64,000 nt of DNA from Yamadazyma tenuis (lineage: Eukaryota > Ascomycota > Pichiomycetes > Serinales > Debaryomycetaceae), in the NCBI RefSeq assembly GCF_029203305.1, contig NC_089465.1, positions 868,001 through 932,000 on the forward strand, written 5' to 3'. Every line of letters starts with the position of its first letter. The first letter of the stretch is position 1. A model generated the notes under the pieces. It ran no database searches. It was not told the origin of the DNA and saw only the letters and a list, made by a program, of their open reading frames with translations. The translations under genes and the position numbers were made by a program. Below, piece after piece: positions 9,953 through 18,592 of this stretch.

Positions 9953-12900
9953 ATGGCCACAAACAACCCCGATGGAGGCCACTCTGATGAGTTATTTGAA
10001 ATGGAAAATAAACTCTCAAAGATCAGAAGTCAAGTGAATTCCAAGTTAGACAACCAAAAGCACTTAGCCGTGATTCTTTCTGCAGTTGAAGAGAACCTAC
10101 AGGATCAAAAAACTGAAAAGACACCAGTGGCTTATTTTGTTTCATTTTGTTCCTTGTTAGATCAAAGTATTCTGAATGATTTCATTGTGGATCAAGGCTT
10201 AGCTACTGCTTCATCCTACTTCTTGGACATTGTTTTACCTTTCACCGCCAAACCACTCTTGGTATCCAAGTTTGGAGATATTTTAGCCAAATTGGCAGTT
10301 CCCATTACAAGTTCAGATGCTGAAGCCCCGTTAGTGAGGTCGACAATTGGTGCTTTAGAAAGCTTGTTATTGGCCCAAGATTACCAAAGATGGACATCTA
10401 ACGATAGCATATCACCTCAAAGAGCCATGGCTGGGTTGTTAGAATTGACCATGGACCACAGACCTAAGGTAAGAAGAAGAGCTCAAGAGGCTGTCTCCAG
10501 TATTTTAAAAAATCCTCCAACATCACCAAATCCAATGCACCCGGCTTCTACTTTGTGTGGTAAAATAGCATTGGAAAGACTTGCATCTATTTTGGAATCC
10601 AACAAATCCAAGCACAATAAAGAAGTAAATGCACAAATAATCCACTGTTTGCAATTGATTTCATCTGTCACCTCATCCGGGTCTTGGCCAGCTAAACAAA
10701 TTATGCCATTGTGTGACGTGTTGTTGGAAGTGTCTAAGACCAATGATCAATTCATTGTTTCTTCTGCATTCTCAGCCTTTGAAGGGTTGTTCCAGTCCAT
10801 GAATAATGTTGTTAACCTTGAAAGATTTTCACAAGTACTCGATGTAATATTTGATTTGAAGCCAGCTGTGAATGATTTGCATTTGGCTGCTTCTTGGTTG
10901 GCAGTAGTGGCTAAAGCCAGTGAATGTTTTGCTGCTTTGGATGCCTCTGTATACATAACCAAGTTTTCCAACATCTTTCATCAGGTTGCAGCTTTCCTTT
11001 CATCTGAGTCCAAAGATATTTACTCTTCTGCATCTCATTGTTTGACCGCGATCACGGCTGCAATCCCAGATGAATACTTACTTCAACCATCTAAACAAAA
11101 TGGAATTTCTCCAGAAGTATATGAGAGTATGGATGATCTTATTTCAGGATTAGCTGACACTATCGAAAAGGACTTATTGACTATCAAACACCAACATGCT
11201 TTCAAAGAGATTTTGGAGTTCATTAACGAGTCTATTCTTAAATTAAGATCTCGTGCAAACCCTGATTTGTTAGGAATTGTCGAAACAATCGGTGACTGGC
11301 GTACAACTGAAAGTGAAGACTTCTCTCATAACAAAGAAGCCGAGGATGTTTTGGCCTCAGCCATTTCTGTGATGGGCCCAGAAGTGGTGTTGGGAGTTTT
11401 ACCTTTGAATTTGAATAGTACTACCAGTCCCGGAAGGGCTTGGCTTTTACCTCTCTTAAGGGACAATGTTCGCTTTGCTAACTTGGGATTTTACATTTCA
11501 GAAATTTTACCTCTAGTTGAATTTTTTCAAGAAAAGATCTCCAACTTAAATAAAGATTCGGTTAATGTCAAAATCTTCCAAACTATTATCGATCAAATCT
11601 GGTCGTTGTTGCCACCATTCTGTGATTTACCAAAGGACTTGACTGTGGCCTTCACCGATAGCTTTGCTTCCCAATTAACTGAAGTTTTGTACAGCAATGT
11701 CGAGTCAAGAGCTAATATCTGCAATGCTTTAAGAACATTGGCAGAATCTTACATTACGTATAGTGATGAGGAATTGAGTAAGGACTTGTTGGCACAAGAA
11801 GAATTGAGTATTGAACAAGCGACAGTAGGTTTGGAATATTTGGCATCTAAAGCTTCCAATGTTCTCTCTGTCTTATTTAATATTTTCAGTTCAACTTCTC
11901 CAGACAGCCGTGGCTTTATTCTTGAGACAATCGACATTTATTTGATGATTGTGCCAAAGGATGAGTTGGAAAATACTTTTAACAAAGTCTGTGGGCTCCT
12001 CAAGAACGCTATGGATGAAGAATCGACGGAGACACAAACGAAGAAAAAGAATACTCCAAGTTTGAGTATCACTATGATGGATTTGATTGTGGCAATGGCC
12101 AAGTATGTTCCATCGTCTTCACATACTGCTCTTTTCTCCATCTTTTCATCGACTATTTCAAGTAAGAATCCTTTAATGCAGAAGAGATCTTACAGAATCT
12201 TGACCAAGTTGGGAGAAGTCTCAGAAGGGCAAAATTCCATTAAGCAATTTGCAAATGATATTGCCAATGTGATTATCTCTACAATCGATGATACCCAAAG
12301 TTCTGCAAGAGCTACTAGACTAGGAGCTGTGAATGACCTTATTGAAATTTTGCCAAACGACTTTTTGCATTTTATTCCTGCTGTTTTGCAAGAAATTATT
12401 ATGTGCACAAAGGATGCTAACGAAAGAACTCGTAGTTTATCATACCAGGTTTTGATTAGGATGGGTGAAAAGATGGAACAAGGTGGCGTCATTTCCAACT
12501 CCAAGGTTCCAGGTTTTGATCCAGCTACTCCAGACTCAGAAGCAAACTTAACCGAGTTCTTCACAATGGTCAGTGGTGGTCTTGCTGCTCAATCACCTCA
12601 TATGGTTTCTGCCACAATCACTGCTGTGTCTTGTTTGGTTTTCGAGTTCAAAGACAAATTACCAACTGATGTTTTAGTTGAGTTATGTTCCACCGTTGAG
12701 TTATTTTTGACCCACAATTCTAGAGAAATCGCCAAATCCACAATTGGCTTTGTCAAGGTCGAAGTTCTTTCATTACCTGAAGAGTTGGTGAAGGCTAATT
12801 TGGGTGAATTATTGTCTAAATTAATGAGATGGTCTCACCAACATACCGGGCACTTTAAAGTTAAAGTGAAACACATCGTGGAAAGATTAATCAGGAAGTT

Positions 12901-13543
12901 TGGCTACGATGAAGTAGAACAAGCAATTCCCGAGGAGGATAGAAAGTTGGTTGCCAATATCAAGAAAACCAGAACCAGAGCCAAGAGAAAACAAAAGGAA
13001 GATGGTACTGGAGCCTCAGAAAAGCAAGGCAAGAAGTTTGTCTCGGCTTATGAAGAAGCATTATATGATTCAGATGTTAGTGACAATGATGATCTGGAAG
13101 ATGAAGTCGATACCCAACGGAACAAGAAGTCCAGCCAATTTATTATGGAAAGTAGAGATTCTCCATTGGATTTATTGGACCGTCAAGCGTTTGCTAAGAT
13201 TTCCTCTTCCAAACCTAGGAAAGAGGTTAAGAGAAACTATTCTGAAAGGGCTGAGACCAAGAATGGGAAGTTTGTGTTCAATGAGAAGGCAACTTCTGAT
13301 CCCTTGTCGAATAAAGGTTCAGGTATTGATGCATATTTGGATGCCGTTAAACAGGGTCCTATAAGAGGACAAAAGAACAGAATGAAGTTCAAGAAGGATA
13401 ATGCTGATGATGACTGGTCGGACGATGATGAGCCTCCACAAGAAACACACCACAGACCTTCTAAGAACGATAAGTTCAAAGGGAATGCCAGAATATCAAA
13501 GCCTAAGCCCAAGCAAAAATTCAAAGCCAAAAAGAAGCTTTGA
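9953..13543 (+). CDS. RRP12: Rrp12, ribosomal RNA-processing HEAT-repeat protein
   Basis: A 1196-residue karyopherin-like protein needed for pre-40S (and pre-60S) maturation and nuclear export, acting in the nucleolus, nucleus and cytoplasm. It has the opening SKIRSQVNSKLDNQKHLAVILSAVEE-type segment of Rrp12, a long run of HEAT-like helices (NUC173 domain around residues 350-560), and a C-terminal Lys-rich tail with acidic patches (DDDWSDDDEP) ending in repeated KPKPKQKFKAKKK, typical of nucleolar factors. Length is close to S. cerevisiae Rrp12 (1228). The start is supported by the upstream PAC/RRPE-like sites and the lack of a nearer ATG. Confidence 0.94.
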   Translation: MATNNPDGGHSDELFEMENKLSKIRSQVNSKLDNQKHLAVILSAVEENLQDQKTEKTPVAYFVSFCSLLDQSILNDFIVDQGLATASSYFLDIVLPFTAKPLLVSKFGDILAKLAVPITSSDAEAPLVRSTIGALESLLLAQDYQRWTSNDSISPQRAMAGLLELTMDHRPKVRRRAQEAVSSILKNPPTSPNPMHPASTLCGKIALERLASILESNKSKHNKEVNAQIIHCLQLISSVTSSGSWPAKQIMPLCDVLLEVSKTNDQFIVSSAFSAFEGLFQSMNNVVNLERFSQVLDVIFDLKPAVNDLHLAASWLAVVAKASECFAALDASVYITKFSNIFHQVAAFLSSESKDIYSSASHCLTAITAAIPDEYLLQPSKQNGISPEVYESMDDLISGLADTIEKDLLTIKHQHAFKEILEFINESILKLRSRANPDLLGIVETIGDWRTTESEDFSHNKEAEDVLASAISVMGPEVVLGVLPLNLNSTTSPGRAWLLPLLRDNVRFANLGFYISEILPLVEFFQEKISNLNKDSVNVKIFQTIIDQIWSLLPPFCDLPKDLTVAFTDSFASQLTEVLYSNVESRANICNALRTLAESYITYSDEELSKDLLAQEELSIEQATVGLEYLASKASNVLSVLFNIFSSTSPDSRGFILETIDIYLMIVPKDELENTFNKVCGLLKNAMDEESTETQTKKKNTPSLSITMMDLIVAMAKYVPSSSHTALFSIFSSTISSKNPLMQKRSYRILTKLGEVSEGQNSIKQFANDIANVIISTIDDTQSSARATRLGAVNDLIEILPNDFLHFIPAVLQEIIMCTKDANERTRSLSYQVLIRMGEKMEQGGVISNSKVPGFDPATPDSEANLTEFFTMVSGGLAAQSPHMVSATITAVSCLVFEFKDKLPTDVLVELCSTVELFLTHNSREIAKSTIGFVKVEVLSLPEELVKANLGELLSKLMRWSHQHTGHFKVKVKHIVERLIRKFGYDEVEQAIPEEDRKLVANIKKTRTRAKRKQKEDGTGASEKQGKKFVSAYEEALYDSDVSDNDDLEDEVDTQRNKKSSQFIMESRDSPLDLLDRQAFAKISSSKPRKEVKRNYSERAETKNGKFVFNEKATSDPLSNKGSGIDAYLDAVKQGPIRGQKNRMKFKKDNADDDWSDDDEPPQETHHRPSKNDKFKGNARISKPKPKQKFKAKKKL

Positions 13544-13622
13544 AGTGTATGTAGATAGTGTAATACAAATTTTGCAGCTACAAGCTCGTTAAGTGCACCA
13601 ACCAAAACCTCTGAGACTATAT

Positions 13623-13642
13623 TGAAAAATTTAAATCTCATC
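13623..13642 (+). promoter_or_regulatory. MRPS16: RRPE-like and partial PAC site upstream of MRPS16
   Basis: TGAAAAATTT (13623-13632) followed by CTCATC (13637-13642, complement GATGAG), 25-44 bp before the MRPS16 start codon. This is the ribosome-biogenesis motif pair in front of a mitochondrial ribosomal gene. Confidence 0.5.
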
Positions 13643-13666
13643 TTTTCTTTAGTCAACCCACTAGCC

Positions 13667-14068
13667 ATGACATTCAAAGCACCAATAAAGATAAGGTTGG
13701 CCCGTTTTGGGAGAAGACATCAACCCTTATACAACATAGTGGTGCTGAATAGATCGCAAGCACGTGACAGAGTCCCCTTGGAAGTTCTTGGAACCTTCAA
13801 TCCAGTGCCCATTCCTTTGACACCAGCCGAAGCGGCCAAAGGTGAAAAACCATACAAGCACATAGAGTTGGACTTTGATAGGGCCAAATACTGGTTGGGT
13901 GTTGGTGCTGATGTGAGTGATAGAGTTGGGTTCTTGTTCAAGAGAGCAGGCTTGTTACCAGAGCAGTGGCCAAATCCTAACAAGTTAACTCAACAAGTAT
14001 CTAAACAAGTTTTGAGAGAACATGACACAGTTTTGGAAGAACCAAAGGAGTTATACAGAAAGAGATGA
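13667..14068 (+). CDS. MRPS16: Mitochondrial small-subunit ribosomal protein bS16m
   Basis: 133-residue mitoribosomal protein of the bacterial S16 family. Seen: IKIRLARFGRRHQPLYNIVV, then RDRVPLEVLGTFNP, and AKYWLGVGADVSDRVGFLFKRAGLLP, all S16 signatures. A yeast-type C-terminal extension (NKLTQQVSKQV to the end) is also present. I chose the ATG at 13667 because the in-frame codons upstream include no ATG and the S16 domain starts about six residues after it. It follows RRP12 on the same strand with a 123-bp gap containing RRPE-like DNA. Confidence 0.93.
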   Translation: MTFKAPIKIRLARFGRRHQPLYNIVVLNRSQARDRVPLEVLGTFNPVPIPLTPAEAAKGEKPYKHIELDFDRAKYWLGVGADVSDRVGFLFKRAGLLPEQWPNPNKLTQQVSKQVLREHDTVLEEPKELYRKR

Positions 14069-14133
14069 TTCAAATGACAAGTAATATCATAATCAAAATC
14101 ATAACACACATAAATACCTGTAAATATACATAT

Positions 14134-15288
14134 CTAACTGGCAAACCATTTTTTCCCCGTGATTCCCATGGCCCTTTTAACTTTGGCCCGAAATCCTTCG
14201 TGTGGATGAGGAACCACTTGTTGAGTCAAAGTCCAAGTCTCTGATTTAGAAGAGGGGCCCACATAATCAGAATTTTGCTGGGTCATATCTCTTGATGCGT
14301 ACTGAATATATTCAAGCCAGTTGGGAAGATTCCCAAGAGGTTTTCGGAAGTGAGTCTCTAGAGGACTATCCTTGACACGTCTATTCCAGATAATTGTCAG
14401 ATGTGGAAAGTGACTTCTTTGCTGATCAGCAGATGGAACTGGTGCTTGTAGTGCAACCTCGGAAATGGTTTTATCAATGGAGTTACACAAGCTCTTGAGT
14501 TGATTATTACTTCTAGTGGAAGAAAGTTCTTGTACCCGAGTACGAAGAATTGTCATCTGCAGAGAACACAATTCGATGGAAAAGTAGGTGGGACTCTGGT
14601 TCAACAATTGTTGGAAATGAAATAAAACCTGTGAATCTAATTGGCAACTGTTTAAAATAGTAAAAAGGCATTGTTCCATGAGATTAAGCTTCTGTTTTAT
14701 TACAAAAGTCCTTAGGATCTTCCCTCTAAAGAACTCACAAGGGGTTGAAAGCTCCATCGATTCGGACATAGCTACGTCGCTTCTGGTCCTGAGATACTTG
14801 AAAAGTGGGTACTGAAAACACTTGATCACCACAACCGTGGTTTCTGAAGGAATTTTGAACCTTAGGTCGAGCTCTGGGAACACAAATGTGTATAGGAGAA
14901 TTACTAGGCGGTGAATCTGCCACATGGTGTCAATGTTGTCGTTGTCCAAGTGGTATAAGATCTTGAGTAGTTCATTAGTGAAGATTCTGGCGAAAATGCT
15001 GTTTAGTCGCTTATCATAATATTCTTTAAAGTCCTCTTCAAGTTTGGGATAAAGCTCCGTTGTTTGGATCAGATAAACCATCAAGTTGAATATTCTGTTT
15101 AGTTTGGCTGCCAAATCATCTTGGGCCTCAAAGTCGAATGGATTTTTAATGGTCAATTCAATTTTAGCAAATGTCTGGGAAAGATCTTTCGCCGGATTGA
15201 TGATAAACCCATCATTATCGAAACTCTGGAAGAAGGTGGCAATATTCGAGTCTTCTGAACTCACATCCAAAGCAATAGCTCCTTCCAT
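14134..15288 (-). CDS. Uncharacterised helical protein
   Basis: A 384-residue protein I cannot assign. It appears largely alpha-helical, with an amphipathic helical middle region (for example LAAKLNRIFNLMVYLIQ and MWQIHRLVILLYTFVFPELDLRF). Near the C-terminus is a tryptophan-containing segment, FPHLTIIWNRRVKDSPLETHF, then a basic end, RAKVKRAMGITGKKW. There is no signal peptide or obvious transmembrane segment and no known catalytic motif. Base composition and codon use match the neighbouring genes, so I treat it as real. It converges on MRPS16 and lies upstream of RPP0 on the same strand. Confidence 0.6.
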   Translation of the reverse strand: MEGAIALDVSSEDSNIATFFQSFDNDGFIINPAKDLSQTFAKIELTIKNPFDFEAQDDLAAKLNRIFNLMVYLIQTTELYPKLEEDFKEYYDKRLNSIFARIFTNELLKILYHLDNDNIDTMWQIHRLVILLYTFVFPELDLRFKIPSETTVVVIKCFQYPLFKYLRTRSDVAMSESMELSTPCEFFRGKILRTFVIKQKLNLMEQCLFTILNSCQLDSQVLFHFQQLLNQSPTYFSIELCSLQMTILRTRVQELSSTRSNNQLKSLCNSIDKTISEVALQAPVPSADQQRSHFPHLTIIWNRRVKDSPLETHFRKPLGNLPNWLEYIQYASRDMTQQNSDYVGPSSKSETWTLTQQVVPHPHEGFRAKVKRAMGITGKKWFAS

Positions 15289-15420
15289 TGTGAGTATATT
15301 AAATCAAGACCAAATTTGCAGCCGTTTGTGGATTCTACAAAATTCACTTCTACGAGCACAGAAAAATATTTAGAAAAGAATTTTTATTAGAATACAAGAG
15401 TGTTATACTTTTGTTCGAAT

Positions 15421-16362
15421 TTAATCGAACAAACCGAAACCCATGTCATCGTCAGATTCTTCTTCTTCTTCAGCAGCTTCTTCAGCAGCTGGGGCGTCAG
15501 AAGAACCAGAAGCAGCAGCAGCAGCAGCAGGAGCAGCAGCAGCATAAGCATCTGGGTTAGCCAATCTGTCCTTGATGGATTCGGAACCTTCGAAAGTGTA
15601 GTCAGTGGCAATAGACAAAGCCAAGACGTTCTTGTAGTGGTTCACGACGGAGTGTCCAACAGATGGGATGGTTGGGTAACCAACAGCCAAGGAGATGGAA
15701 GCAATGACGTTAATGGCAGAAACAAAGTGGCTGACCAATTCATCGTCGGTAATATCCAAAATGTCGGATGGGAAAACCTGTCCATTGTCGTAAACTTGAA
15801 CAACAGTCATACCATAGGTGAAAGGAGAGATGTTCAACATGTTCAACAAGGAAGCTTCAGAAGGACCAACCTTTTGGTTAGCTTCAACAACCTTAACATC
15901 GGAAACAATTTCAATGGTACCTCTGGCAATCTTGGTTGGAACACCCAAGGCTTGGAAGAAAGAGGTCTTACCTGGCTCCATACCGGTGTTACCGGCTGGG
16001 ACCCAGACATCAAATGGAGCAACAGCACCAGCTCTGGCAGGAGCAGCAACGACGTTAGAAGTAACAACATCTCTGATGGTCTTCAAGTCAGCGTTGGTGA
16101 AGATGAAACCAACGTTACCCTTAACGAAAGGCAACAACTTTTCGTATTCTGGCAATTCAGCCAAGAATCCTCTGATAGCTCTTCTGACCATGGTGTTCTT
16201 ACCCATCAAAACAGTAGCATCACTTCTCAAAGCCTTTCTGATTTCGTGCATCTGTTGGGAAGAAACATTATCAACACCAACAACGAAGATGGACTTGTAT
16301 TCTTCCAATAATTCTCTCAACTTGCTGAAGTATTCAGCTTTCTTTTCACGAGTACCACCCAT
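15421..16362 (-). CDS. RPP0: 60S ribosomal stalk protein P0 (uL10)
   Basis: A 313-residue acidic P0 protein, the base of the large-subunit GTPase-associated stalk that holds P1/P2 dimers. Seen: [19 protein letters not shown]; the rRNA-binding L10 domain with [22 protein letters not shown]; a central insertion domain with [14 protein letters not shown]; an Ala-rich hinge; and the universally conserved stalk tail [13 protein letters not shown], which binds translation factors. Length equals yeast P0 (312). The strong codon bias (TTG leucine, AGA arginine) fits very high expression. The promoter holds a Tbf1-type ACCCTAA. Confidence 0.98.
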   Translation of the reverse strand: MGGTREKKAEYFSKLRELLEEYKSIFVVGVDNVSSQQMHEIRKALRSDATVLMGKNTMVRRAIRGFLAELPEYEKLLPFVKGNVGFIFTNADLKTIRDVVTSNVVAAPARAGAVAPFDVWVPAGNTGMEPGKTSFFQALGVPTKIARGTIEIVSDVKVVEANQKVGPSEASLLNMLNISPFTYGMTVVQVYDNGQVFPSDILDITDDELVSHFVSAINVIASISLAVGYPTIPSVGHSVVNHYKNVLALSIATDYTFEGSESIKDRLANPDAYAAAAPAAAAAASGSSDAPAAEEAAEEEEESDDDMGFGLFD

Positions 16363-16520
16363 TTCGACTTATATTAATTGACGATAGGAATATTTAATGG
16401 ACCCAAAGTATGTAGTTGGTAAGAATTTTCACTCACAGGCTTGAAAAAGTGCTCCACCAGGAGCGAAAAGTTTTTGGTGCGGTAAAAACACGTCCATATT
16501 TACGCAGTCACAAATGCAAA

Positions 16521-16527
16521 ACCCTAA
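16521..16527 (+). promoter_or_regulatory. RPP0: Tbf1-type ACCCTAA site in the RPP0 promoter
   Basis: AAACCCTAA, 159 bp upstream of the RPP0 start. In Candida albicans, ribosomal protein genes are controlled by Tbf1 through this telomere-repeat-like motif rather than by Rap1. Confidence 0.55.
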
Positions 16528-16592
16528 GTGCGCAAGTGTGCTTTTGAAGATTAAGCCCTGGAACTATGCGGGATGCTCTTTATTATTGTGGA

Positions 16593-17699
16593 CTATTTGG
16601 TGACTATTTGAACAACATCTTCATCATGAACTATGTGAGTCAAACCACACTTTTGTGGTGAGTGCTTAGAGGAAGATCCCCAAACAAGGGCAAATTTGAA
16701 CTGGTTTCTCATGTCTCGATGAATTGCATCACAAACACTTTGAATTGAAGAATTGTTCCTAACAACCATCGGGTCATTAAAGTTAGGAGCTATACCTCTT
16801 CTTTTTGTGTATAACCTTATAAGGCCCAATTGCCTCCATATTTCTTCTTTCAAATCCTCGATTCCCAAGTCTATTTCACAAGACATAACCACTGTATTGG
16901 GTTGTCTAGCTAATCGATCACACTCTTCAAGAGATGTAACATCGATCTTATTGTACACGTATAAACATTTGATGTAGGTGACATGCAGCTCATTGATGAT
17001 GTCAATGAAGTCATCGATAGTCACATTTTCATCCTTTATTAACACATCAGCATTGTGAATCTTGTATTCCTTTAATAAACCAGAGACGATTTTTTCATTT
17101 AGATGAACAGGCGGATTTATGGAGTTCATTTTGACTCCTCCAGAACTCTTTATTTTCAACGATATGTTGGGCTTCTCCTTATTCAACCTTATTCCCATTG
17201 TTTCCAATTCGTTCTCTAAAATCTTTCTCTGTTCATCTCCTCTGGTAGAATCCAAGACCATTAAGATTAAGTCCGATGTTCTTCCAACTGCAATAACCTG
17301 TCTACCTCTACCTTTACCTTGGGCAGCTGCTTTTATGATTCCGGGCAAATCGACAATTTGAATTTCGGCACCATTATAATGAAGTAATCCTCCAACTGAT
17401 GTCAACGTTGTGAACTCATAATTGGCCGCTTCAGATTTCGTATTGGTCACTTTGGACAAGAAAGATGATTTACCGACAGATGGGAACCCAATTAATGAAA
17501 CCCTAGCATCCCCAGCCTTAGCTATTTCGAATCCTTGACCTCCACCACCAGATCCTTGACCGGGTTGAGGTTCAAGTAATTCACGACGGAGCTTGGCTAA
17601 TTTCCCCTTCAAAAGACCAAGATGATACTCTGTAGCCTTATTCTTCTGGGTTCGAGCCATTTCATCTTGAATCTGCGCGATCTTCTCTAACACACCCAT
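16593..17699 (-). CDS. RBG2: DRG-family GTPase Rbg2
   Basis: 368-residue developmentally regulated GTP-binding protein, the same length as S. cerevisiae Rbg2. It acts with a Gir2-type partner on ribosomes. Seen: the N-terminal helix [21 protein letters not shown]1 FPSVGKSS; G3 DLPG; G4 NKID; and a C-terminal TGS domain with [17 protein letters not shown]. The [16 protein letters not shown] and PNTVVMSCE stretches place it with Rbg2/DRG2 rather than Rbg1/DRG1. A longer frame exists to 17819, but it would overlap EFG1 and the family start is the ATG at 17699. It is head-to-head with EFG1. Confidence 0.93.
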   Translation of the reverse strand: MGVLEKIAQIQDEMARTQKNKATEYHLGLLKGKLAKLRRELLEPQPGQGSGGGGQGFEIAKAGDARVSLIGFPSVGKSSFLSKVTNTKSEAANYEFTTLTSVGGLLHYNGAEIQIVDLPGIIKAAAQGKGRGRQVIAVGRTSDLILMVLDSTRGDEQRKILENELETMGIRLNKEKPNISLKIKSSGGVKMNSINPPVHLNEKIVSGLLKEYKIHNADVLIKDENVTIDDFIDIINELHVTYIKCLYVYNKIDVTSLEECDRLARQPNTVVMSCEIDLGIEDLKEEIWRQLGLIRLYTKRRGIAPNFNDPMVVRNNSSIQSVCDAIHRDMRNQFKFALVWGSSSKHSPQKCGLTHIVHDEDVVQIVTK

Positions 17700-17812
17700 C
17701 TTTTGTCTAGTGTAGCCTTTTGAGATTAATTGGACTTTGGAATTTTCGAAGACCGCATTTAAGAGCGCATCGCATCGCTTTGTCAAAAATAAATTCACAA
17801 TCTTTAAGAACA
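17700..17812. promoter_or_regulatory. 113-bp bidirectional promoter RBG2/EFG1 with doubled PAC-like core
   Basis: GCATCGCATCGC at 17767-17778, 35 bp from the EFG1 start and 68 bp from the RBG2 start. It is identical to the 12-mer in the RRP12 promoter. One element may serve both genes. Confidence 0.55.
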
Positions 17813-18520
17813 ATGCCATCCAAAGGCTTTATTAATAAGAAGGGAGATAGAAATCCCGGCTCCGATGTTTCAAAAGTATTGGCATCTGGCAGTGGTAAAA
17901 TCAAGAAGAAAATAAGAGACATTCATAGGTTGTTACAAAGGCCTACTTTACCAGCTGATGTGCGAGTGAATAACGAAAGAACTTTAAAAGCTTTGGAAGT
18001 GCAATTGAATAATGTGGTCCAAAAGTCTAACGAAAAGAAAAACGCAAAGAAATACCATATGGTGAGATTCTTCGAGAGGAAGAAGGCCACTAGGTTGGTA
18101 AAACAAGCAAGAATTGCATTATCGGCAGCAGAAGAGTCTAACGATAGAAAGGCTGCTAAAAAGGCTCGGGTCTTTCTTAAACATAAAGAAATTGATTTGG
18201 TATACACAGTTTTATTCCCTAAGATGGAGAAGTATATCTCTCTATATCCAAATTCCAAAAATGAGGACGAATCTTCTCTTCCTCCAAAGGCCTTAGAGGG
18301 TATGAAAAGAGCAGATCAAAGAAGAATAGAATTTAGAAAGCATATTGAAAAGTTGATGAAGGAAGAAAAGTTACCCTTTAGTTTGGAGGATGTGTTGAAG
18401 GGGAAGAAATTCGAAGCAGATCAAGGGACTGCTGTCACAGACAAGCAAGAAATTGATGCTCCTCAGAAGAAGAGCCAAGGTTCTGAAGTGGATGAATTTT
18501 TTGAGGATGGAAGTGACTAA
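17813..18520 (+). CDS. EFG1: rRNA-processing protein Efg1
   Basis: A 235-residue nucleolar protein for 18S rRNA maturation (Efg1 family, Pfam PF10153). This is the ribosome-biogenesis EFG1, not the unrelated Candida morphogenesis transcription factor of the same name. Seen: [35 protein letters not shown], then [19 protein letters not shown] and [22 protein letters not shown], all family hallmarks. A charged coiled coil and an acidic C-terminus follow. Length matches yeast Efg1 (233). The start is the ATG at 17813 ([10 protein letters not shown]). Its head-to-head neighbour RBG2 is also a ribosome-linked gene. Confidence 0.93.
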   Translation: MPSKGFINKKGDRNPGSDVSKVLASGSGKIKKKIRDIHRLLQRPTLPADVRVNNERTLKALEVQLNNVVQKSNEKKNAKKYHMVRFFERKKATRLVKQARIALSAAEESNDRKAAKKARVFLKHKEIDLVYTVLFPKMEKYISLYPNSKNEDESSLPPKALEGMKRADQRRIEFRKHIEKLMKEEKLPFSLEDVLKGKKFEADQGTAVTDKQEIDAPQKKSQGSEVDEFFEDGSD

Positions 18521-18592
18521 CTATTCATACAGCCTACTTGTATATTAATTAAATATTGCATTTTTGGTATGACGTTGTAGATTCAATTGATA

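Noticed and set aside
15400..16381. Long open frames antisense to RPP0 (about 303 and 187 codons)
   Set aside because: They mirror the strongly biased codon usage of RPP0, give Ser/Asn-rich non-protein-like sequence, and match no family.
17700..17819. N-terminal extension of RBG2 by 40 residues
   Set aside because: It would overlap the EFG1 start and the shared promoter. The family begins at the internal Met, giving exactly 368 residues.
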